A stretch of DNA of 64,000 nucleotides from CAVTPU01 sp963736695 (lineage in GTDB: Bacteria; Actinomycetota; Actinomycetes; Mycobacteriales; Micromonosporaceae): the NCBI GenBank assembly GCA_963736695.1, contig CAVTPU010000004.1:992001-1056000 (forward strand). The letters are read 5' to 3'. The position numbers and the translations under genes were made by a program. Positions 58,286 to 64,000 of the stretch are shown here, piece after piece; within the stretch, counting starts at the first letter, position 1, and every line of letters begins with the position of its first letter. The notes under the pieces are model-generated. The model worked only from the letters and a program-made list of their open reading frames with translations. It did no database searches and was not told the DNA's origin.

Positions 58286-59521
58286 TCACCCCACCGCGGA
58301 CGCGGCGACACCGCCACGTGAAGCGCCCAAGCGTGAGGCGCCGTCGGGCGTCGTGCCGATGATGACCCCGAGCGCGTCTTCGAACCTCACCCACGGCACC
58401 CCGGTGCTGATCGTCAGCCGCAGATAGGATGCACCGTCGGGTGTGGACGGTGGCCGGAAGCAGCCGACCGCGACCCCCAGGTCTCGGCAGGCGGCCGCCC
58501 ACGCGAGAGCCTCGGCGGGCCCGGGAGCGGCGACGCAGAGCACCGCACCGGCCGGGTCGCTCACCCGCAGACCGGCGTCCGACAGCACTTCGTGGGCCAT
58601 GTGGGCTCGAGCGAGCAGTTCGCCTCGAGCGGCGTCGCCAACGTCGCCGCGCACCGCCCCGACGGCGGCGAGCGCGCCAGCCGCGACCGCTGGCGGCAGG
58701 CCGGTGTCATAGATGAACGGTCGGGACGTCTCGACCAGGTGCCCGATGAACTCGGCGGGGCCGGCGACGACTCCCCCGGCGGCGCCGAGTGCTTTCGACA
58801 AGGTGGCGGTGATCACGACGTGGGGGTCACCGGCGATGCCGGCGGCGACCGCTCCTCCCCCGCCCCGTGCCCCGAGCACTCCGACGGCGTGCGCGTCGTC
58901 GATGAGCAACACTCCACTGTGCTCGTGGGCGAGTTGGGAGAGTGTCGAGAGTGGTGCGAGGTCGCCGAAGACGGAGAAGACCGATTCGGTGATGACGACG
59001 GCGGCGCCGGGCGCGGCCGCGACAGCGGCCCGGGCGGCGTCCGCGTCGGCGTGGGCATAGACCATGGTACGGGCACCGCCGCGCCCCGCCCCGGCCAGTC
59101 GGCAGGCGTCCACAATCGACGCGTGGTTGTGTGCGTCGGAGGCGAGCAGCACGGGTTGGTCGACGTCGGGTGAGCCCACGCCGGGGGTCGCCAGCGCCCG
59201 CACCGCGCCGAGGTTGGCGAGATATCCGGACGAGAAGACCAGCGCGGCCTCACATCCGAGCAGCGCGGCGAGTTGGGTTTCGAGTTCGGCGTGCAGGTCG
59301 GTGTGGCCGCGCACCAGGCGTGAGGCGGTGGCGCCCAACCCGTACGCGTCAAGGGCCTGTGTGGCGGCGGCTGCGACCTCGGGTGATCGGGCCAGCCCGA
59401 GATAGTCGTTGCCTGAGAGGTCGATGAGGGTGTCGTCGGCGGGTCGGGGGCGCAGTTCGCGGCGCAGTCCGGCGGCGGCGCGCGCGTGAGCGAGCCGGTC
59501 CAGCCGCCTGAGCCAGGTCAC
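58286..59521 (-). CDS. bioF: 8-amino-7-oxononanoate synthase
   Basis: 411 residues from GTG 59521, inside GTGA with the bioA stop. It condenses pimeloyl-ACP/CoA with alanine. Signs are DLSGNDYLGLARSPEVAAAA, GATASRLVRGHTDLHAELE, VLLIDDAHAVGVLG and the PLP lysine in ATLSKALGAAGG. Translational coupling to bioA balances the two enzymes. Intact, unlike the broken genes elsewhere in the window. Confidence 0.95.
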   Translation of the reverse strand: MTWLRRLDRLAHARAAAGLRRELRPRPADDTLIDLSGNDYLGLARSPEVAAAATQALDAYGLGATASRLVRGHTDLHAELETQLAALLGCEAALVFSSGYLANLGAVRALATPGVGSPDVDQPVLLASDAHNHASIVDACRLAGAGRGGARTMVYAHADADAARAAVAAAPGAAVVITESVFSVFGDLAPLSTLSQLAHEHSGVLLIDDAHAVGVLGARGGGGAVAAGIAGDPHVVITATLSKALGAAGGVVAGPAEFIGHLVETSRPFIYDTGLPPAVAAGALAAVGAVRGDVGDAARGELLARAHMAHEVLSDAGLRVSDPAGAVLCVAAPGPAEALAWAAACRDLGVAVGCFRPPSTPDGASYLRLTISTGVPWVRFEDALGVIIGTTPDGASRLGASRGGVAASAVG

Positions 59522-60840
59522 CGGACGACCTCGGTGATCGCGTCGGTGAGCGTGTCGACCATGAGTCGGGTTTCGTTGTCGCCGAGGGTCAGCGGCGGCA
59601 TGAGGATGATCGTGTCGCCGAGGGGGCGCAGCCACACGCCTCGGTCGCGGGCTGCGCGGCAGACCCGCATGCCGGTGCGGTCGCCGGCGGCGCGCACCTG
59701 CACGCCGGTCATCGTTCCGACGCGGCGCACCTCGACGACGCGGTCGTCGGCCTCCAGCGGGGCGAGCAGGTCGCCGAGGCGTTGCCCGAGGGCGGCGGCC
59801 GCGGCGACGACTCCCCGCGAGGCGACGAGGTCGAGGTTGGCGTTGGCGGCGGCGCAACACAACGGGTTCGCGGTGTAGGTGTGTCCGTGGAAGAAGGTGC
59901 GCGCCGACGCGGGCGTGCCAAGAAATGCCTCATAGACGGCGTCGCTGGTGAGCACCGCAGAGAGCGGCAGATAGCCGCCGGTGAGGCCTTTGCCGCAGGT
60001 GAGCAGGTCGGGCACGATGCCGGCGTGTTCGCTGGCCCACATCTTTCCCGTACGCCCGACGCCGGTGGCGACCTCGTCGCAGATGAGCAGTGCCCCGTGG
60101 GCGGTCGCGAGCCGGCGGGCGGCGCGCAGGAACGCGGGGTCATAGGTGAGCATGCCGCCGGCGGCCTGCACGAGGGGTTCGACGATGATCGCGCAGACCT
60201 GGTCGCCGTGTTCGGCCATGACGGCGGCGAGTTCGGCCTCGACCTGTGCGGCCCGGTCGGCGGGGCTCTGCCCGGGCGCGCGCAGGCCGGGTGAGGAGAC
60301 GGCGAGGGTGCGCAGCAGCAGGGGGCGGTAGGTGGCGTGGAACAGTTCCATGCCGCCGACGCTGACCGCGCCGAGGGTGTCGCCGTGATATGACTCGGCG
60401 AGGTGCACGAAGAGTGGACGGGACTGTCCGGTCTGGACGGAGTGCTGGTAGGCCATTTTGAGCGCGACCTCGACCGCGCTCGACCCGTCGCCGGCATAGA
60501 ACACTTTGGACAGTGTGGGGCCGTCGCCGGTCGGTGCGGTGGCGAGCAAGCGTTCGGCGAGTTCGATGCCGGGCACGTGTGTCGCGCCGAGGAACGTGGA
60601 GTGGTCGAGCTGGTCGAGTTGCGCCCGAATGGCGGCGTCGATCTCGGGCGTGCGGTGCCCGTGGGTTGTCACCCACAACGACGACACGCCGTCGAGATAG
60701 CGGCGGCCGTCGACGTCGACGATCCAGGGGCCCTCGGCGCGGGCGACGACGGTCGGTTCGTCGTCGAGCCAGACGCTGTGCTGGGTGAACGGATGCCACA
60801 CGGAGGCCGCGTCCCGAGCCACCCACGCCGCGCTGTCCAT
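59518..60840 (-). CDS. bioA: Adenosylmethionine--8-amino-7-oxononanoate aminotransferase
   Basis: 440 residues from ATG 60840. It transfers an amino group from SAM to KAPA to make DAPA. SVWHPFTQHSVW is the BioA N-terminal signature. YHGDTLGAVSVGG, ICDEVATGVGRTG and the PLP lysine in LTCGKGLTGGYLPLS complete it. Divergent from bioB with 76 bp between; that gap must hold both promoters, and a shared biotin operator is possible, though I cannot see one clearly. Confidence 0.95.
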   Translation of the reverse strand: MDSAAWVARDAASVWHPFTQHSVWLDDEPTVVARAEGPWIVDVDGRRYLDGVSSLWVTTHGHRTPEIDAAIRAQLDQLDHSTFLGATHVPGIELAERLLATAPTGDGPTLSKVFYAGDGSSAVEVALKMAYQHSVQTGQSRPLFVHLAESYHGDTLGAVSVGGMELFHATYRPLLLRTLAVSSPGLRAPGQSPADRAAQVEAELAAVMAEHGDQVCAIIVEPLVQAAGGMLTYDPAFLRAARRLATAHGALLICDEVATGVGRTGKMWASEHAGIVPDLLTCGKGLTGGYLPLSAVLTSDAVYEAFLGTPASARTFFHGHTYTANPLCCAAANANLDLVASRGVVAAAAALGQRLGDLLAPLEADDRVVEVRRVGTMTGVQVRAAGDRTGMRVCRAARDRGVWLRPLGDTIILMPPLTLGDNETRLMVDTLTDAITEVVR

Positions 60841-60916
60841 CAGCCCATCAACCTCTTTCGATTGTGCCGCAAACCGGACTGTCACCCCGTCCCGGCCGCC
60901 TTGTAGGGTACGTCCC

Positions 60917-61912
60917 ATGTCCGAGTTGCTCACCCGCGCCCGCACCCAGGTCCTCGACGCCGGCATCGGCTTGGACGAGGCCGGGGTCCTCGAGGCGTTG
61001 CGCTGCTCCGACGACGAGCTGCCCGATCTGCTCCAACTCGCCCACGATGTGCGGATGCGTTGGTGCGGACCGGAGGTTGAGGTCGAGGGCATCGTCTCGG
61101 TCAAGACGGGCGGTTGCCCGGAGGATTGCCACTTCTGCTCACAGTCGGGACTTTTCGCCTCACCCGTGCGCGCGGTCTGGCTCGACACCGCCGAACTCGT
61201 CGAAGCAGCTCGGCAGACCGCGGCCACCGGCGCCACCGAGTTCTGCATCGTCGCCGCCGTCCGCGGTCCGGACGCCCGACTCATGGCCCAGGTGCGCGAG
61301 GGGGTCGCCGCGATCCGCGACGCCGTGCAGATCAACGTCGCCGCGTCACTGGGCATGCTCACCCAGGAGCAGGTCGACGAGCTCGCCGCGCTCGGCATCC
61401 ACCGCTATAACCACAATCTCGAGACCGCCCGCTCCTTCTTCCCCACCGTCGTCACCACCCACACGTGGCAGGAACGCTGGGACACGCTGCGCATGGTCGG
61501 CGAGGCCGGCATGGAGGTCTGCTGCGGCGGCATCCTCGGCCTCGGCGAGACCATCGAACAACGCGCCGAGTTCGCCGCGCAACTCGTCGAGCTCGACCCG
61601 CACGAGGTGCCCCTCAACTTCCTCAACCCCCGCCCCGGCACGCCCTTGGCCGAGCAGTCGGTGCTGTCCCCCCGCGACGCCCTGCGCGCCATCGCCGCGT
61701 TCCGGCTCGCGCTGCCCCGCACCATCCTGCGTTTCGCCGGCGGCCGCGAGATCACCCTCGGCGACCTCGGCACCCGAGACGGCCTGCTCGGCGGCATCAA
61801 CGCGGTGATCGTCGGCAACTATCTGACCACCCTGGGCCGCCCCGCCGAACACGATCTCGCCCTGCTCGACGAGCTCGCCATGCCGGTCAAAGCCCTCTCG
61901 TCGACCCTGTGA
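60917..61912 (+). CDS. bioB: Biotin synthase
   Basis: 331 residues from ATG 60917. This radical SAM enzyme inserts sulfur into dethiobiotin. KTGGCPEDCHFCSQS holds the CxxxCxxC cluster for the 4Fe-4S centre. YNHNLETARSFFP and CCGGILGLGE are further signatures; the second-cluster Cys and Arg region is present. bsaP follows 7 bp downstream. Its pairing with bsaP fits the actinobacterial type. Confidence 0.95.
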   Translation: MSELLTRARTQVLDAGIGLDEAGVLEALRCSDDELPDLLQLAHDVRMRWCGPEVEVEGIVSVKTGGCPEDCHFCSQSGLFASPVRAVWLDTAELVEAARQTAATGATEFCIVAAVRGPDARLMAQVREGVAAIRDAVQINVAASLGMLTQEQVDELAALGIHRYNHNLETARSFFPTVVTTHTWQERWDTLRMVGEAGMEVCCGGILGLGETIEQRAEFAAQLVELDPHEVPLNFLNPRPGTPLAEQSVLSPRDALRAIAAFRLALPRTILRFAGGREITLGDLGTRDGLLGGINAVIVGNYLTTLGRPAEHDLALLDELAMPVKALSSTL

Positions 61913-61919
61913 GCCCGCA

Positions 61920-62225
61920 GTGACCTCCGGGCGTGCCACGACCCAACCCACAGACCCTTCCGCGTACGCCGAAGAGCCCGCACCCGACCAGTCCGGCTCA
62001 CCCGACACACCCCGGTGGTGTGACCATTGCGGCGACGCGCTCGGCCCACCCGCCGCCGACGTCGGTGCAGCCGGCGACGCCGGGACGCACACGCAGTGTT
62101 CGCGGGCTCGCGCGTTGGAACCGCCCCGGTTCTGCCCGTGGTGCCGCCGCCGAATGAAGGTGCAGGTCATGCCGTCGGGCTGGCACGCGACCTGCGTCGA
62201 ACACGCCACCATCGTCGGCCCCTGA
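61920..62225 (+). CDS. bsaP: Biotin synthase auxiliary protein
   Basis: 101 residues from GTG 61920, a few bases after bioB. The C-terminal block PPRFCPWCRRRMKVQVMPSG then WHATC is the BsaP hallmark with its cysteine ligands, and an earlier CDHCGD pair adds two more. BsaP is needed for biotin synthase function in mycobacteria, probably for its iron-sulfur cluster. The first ~30 residues are disordered. Confidence 0.9.
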   Translation: MTSGRATTQPTDPSAYAEEPAPDQSGSPDTPRWCDHCGDALGPPAADVGAAGDAGTHTQCSRARALEPPRFCPWCRRRMKVQVMPSGWHATCVEHATIVGP

Positions 62226-62291
62226 CCGACCCCCTCACCAGTCCTTTGTGGACCACTGGCGGGTCGGGATCGGACCGCTAGGGTGTGACCC

Positions 62292-62852
62292 GTGAACCTT
62301 TCGACCGCAGGCCCGCCCGCATCGGCCCACCACCTCATCCGCGAGTGGATCCCACCGTCGCCGCAGCAGGCAGAGACCCGCCAGCGGTTCCTCGACCTGC
62401 TGCGGGACAACCCCGAGGCGACCCGCGCCGACCATCCGGGGGCGCACCTGACCGCGAGCGCGGTCGTCGTCAACGCCGACCGCGATCGGGTGCTGTTCTG
62501 CCTGCACGGACGCATCGGAAAGTGGGTGCAGCTCGGCGGTCACTGCGAAGACGTCGACGACACGCTCGGCGACGCGGCGCTGCGCGAAGCGACCGAAGAG
62601 TCAGGCATCGCGGGGCTACGCATCGACCCGACCCCGATCAACCTGGACATCCGCCCGGTCACGTGCCGATATGGGCCAGTGCTGCACTACGACGTGCGGT
62701 TCGTGGTGTTCGCCCCGCCGGGGGCCGTCACGGCGATCAGCGCCGAGTGGCGCGACCTGGAATGGTTTGCGCCCAACGGGTTGCCGGCACCGCTGGCCGA
62801 CGCGGCCGAGCGGGTCGTCGCGTCGGCGATGACCCACGTCGCGGGGCTGTGA
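62292..62852 (+). CDS. NUDIX hydrolase
   Basis: 186 residues from GTG 62292. The box is GGHCEDVDDTLGDAALREAT then EESGI, a variant with HCEDVD in place of the usual GxxxxxE start. SAVVVNADRDRVLFCLHGR precedes it. No substrate can be given. It is close behind bsaP (66 bp) but may have its own promoter. Confidence 0.88.
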   Translation: MNLSTAGPPASAHHLIREWIPPSPQQAETRQRFLDLLRDNPEATRADHPGAHLTASAVVVNADRDRVLFCLHGRIGKWVQLGGHCEDVDDTLGDAALREATEESGIAGLRIDPTPINLDIRPVTCRYGPVLHYDVRFVVFAPPGAVTAISAEWRDLEWFAPNGLPAPLADAAERVVASAMTHVAGL

Positions 62853-62896
62853 TCCACGTCGCGCGATTGTGAGCCGGTTTCGGCGTACCAGGAAAA

Positions 62897-63973
62897 TCAG
62901 GCCGTTCCGCGAATGACCAGGCGGGTGTCGAGCACCACGAGCGGGGCGGGGCGCTGCTCGCCGCGAATGTGCTCGACGAGCAGGTTGGCCATCTCCCGTC
63001 CCATCGCCTCGACCGGCTGATGCACGGTGGTCAACGGCGGGTCGACGAGGCGGGCGAGCACCGAGTCGTCGAACCCGGCGACGGCGACGTCGACGGGCAC
63101 GCGGCGACCATATTCGCGCAACACGCGCATGGTGCCGGCGGCCATCGCGTCGGATGAGGCGAAGACGGCGTCGACGTTGGGGTGCCGGTCGAGCAGTGCC
63201 CGCATGGCGCCGGCCCCGCCGTCCTCGGTGAACTCGGTGTATTCGATGAGGGATTCGTCGATGGGCAGGCCGGCGACCTCCAGCGCCCGCCGATAGCCGG
63301 CGAGGCGGCCGGCGGCAGCGCCGAGTTCCTGTGGGCCGGCGATGGCGCCGATGCGGGTGCGGTCCTGGCCGATGAGGTGGGTCACGGCCTGTTGTGCCCC
63401 GCCGAGGTTGTCGACGTCGACGCAGCTCATCTGATCGCCGACGATCTTGACTCCGCTGCCGGGTTGGCCGCACTGCACGACCGGCATGCCGCGTTCGGCG
63501 AGCACCCGGGGCAGCGGGTCGTCGTTGTGCAGTGACAGCAGCAGCACCCCGTCGATGTGTTGGGGCGTGAGGTGTTTGCCAATCCAGTCACGGTCGCGGT
63601 CGGTGCGGGTCATGGCGAGCCACAGATGCAGGTTGGTCTGCAGCAACTGCGAGTTGACGCCGCGGATGATGCTGGCGATGAACGGGTCACCGAAGCCGCG
63701 TTCCTCGGTCTCGGCGACGACGAGGGCGACCGAGTCGGCGCGTTGGGTGACAAGTGCGCGGGCCGCGCGGTTGGGCACATAGCCGAGCTCGCGAATCGCC
63801 TCTTCGACGGCGACGCGGGCCGAGTCCGACACCTGGGGTGAGCCGTTGACGACGCGCGAGACGGTGCCTCGCCCGACGCCGGCGCGGGCGGCGACCTGGT
63901 CGAGCGTGGGCCGGTTGGTGGTGTGGCGTCGCCCGCCGGCCGGTCCTTCCCGCCGCTGCGTTCGCTGAGTCAC
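62897..63973 (-). CDS. LacI-family transcriptional regulator
   Basis: About 358 residues. GTG 63973 is chosen because GAGGAGG lies seven bases ahead; the ATG at 63988 overlaps that site. The HTH is PTLDQVAARAGVGRGTVSRV, with the hinge YVPNRAARALVTQRADSVAL. A periplasmic-binding-type sugar domain follows (DGVLLLSLHNDDPLP, VDAVFASSDAMAAGTM). It probably represses a sugar-use operon that lies outside the window to the right. Confidence 0.92.
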   Translation of the reverse strand: MTQRTQRREGPAGGRRHTTNRPTLDQVAARAGVGRGTVSRVVNGSPQVSDSARVAVEEAIRELGYVPNRAARALVTQRADSVALVVAETEERGFGDPFIASIIRGVNSQLLQTNLHLWLAMTRTDRDRDWIGKHLTPQHIDGVLLLSLHNDDPLPRVLAERGMPVVQCGQPGSGVKIVGDQMSCVDVDNLGGAQQAVTHLIGQDRTRIGAIAGPQELGAAAGRLAGYRRALEVAGLPIDESLIEYTEFTEDGGAGAMRALLDRHPNVDAVFASSDAMAAGTMRVLREYGRRVPVDVAVAGFDDSVLARLVDPPLTTVHQPVEAMGREMANLLVEHIRGEQRPAPLVVLDTRLVIRGTA

Positions 63974-64000
63974 CGCAGGCCTCCTCATCCCCCGTTCGCC

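Overview
This window is high-GC DNA from an actinomycete. The lineage markers are a biotin cluster that includes the small biotin-synthase auxiliary protein BsaP, a mycothiol-dependent maleylpyruvate-isomerase-family protein, WXG100/ESX-like small proteins, and frequent GTG starts with 4-bp start/stop overlaps. I cannot name the genus. Many genes use TAT rather than TAC for tyrosine despite the high GC. A few genes, for example the hydrolase at 50974-51933, are almost all TAC, which suggests a mixed origin.

Layout: (1) 1-11860 is a defence-like operon: a decayed Eco57I-type DNA methyltransferase, a ~2,200-residue DEAD/DEAH helicase with DUF1998 and a nuclease-like C-terminus, and a RelE-like/UvrD helicase. 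All three reading frames are broken. (2) 12019-19233 holds ordinary genes: an ApbE/FMN-binding/ferric-reductase electron-transfer operon, a frameshifted CG0192-like gene, a DUF1963 protein, a flavin reductase, an ogt-sigma factor pair and a bactofilin-like protein. (3) 19578-25640 is the most unusual part. It is a repeated cassette of EF-Tu paralog, terminator hairpin, odd tRNA gene and ankyrin-repeat gene, present in intact, shortened and vestigial copies. One EF-Tu copy (24306-25496) has lost the key GTPase residues. (4) 25728-30962 holds a secreted VCBS protein, a broken phage-type amidase, a membrane protein, a VOC protein and a DUF2252 protein. (5) 31057-35675 is a conflict-type pair: a Trypco1-like protein and a trypsin-STAND-WD40 protein. 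(6) 36161-37137 and 45920-46896 are a 977-bp, nearly identical duplication that truncates a GlxA-type regulator and a HEAT-repeat gene in the left copy. Between the copies lie a metalloprotease-like two-gene cassette, an ESX-like gene row, an MPI-family gene, an MBL hydrolase and an HD protein. (7) 46610-53978 holds HEAT, DUF4375, MORN/LRR, YheT-like and propeller proteins. (8) 54224-54487 holds tRNA-Gly, tRNA-Cys and tRNA-Val. (9) 54715-63973 holds a MerR-PP2C fusion, two NUDIX proteins, a PD-(D/E)XK protein, bioDFA divergent from bioB-bsaP, and a LacI regulator.

How they work together: bioA, bioF, bioD and bioB with bsaP cover the late biotin pathway. ApbE would flavinylate the FMN-binding protein, which would accept electrons from the membrane reductase. 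The methyltransferase/helicase/UvrD operon would be a modification-linked defence system if its frames were restored. The EF-Tu/tRNA/ankyrin cassette is predicted to act at the translation step, but its role is unknown. Several single-base frameshifts (5505, 8000, 11405, 15320, 27567) could be real decay or assembly errors; reads would be needed to decide.
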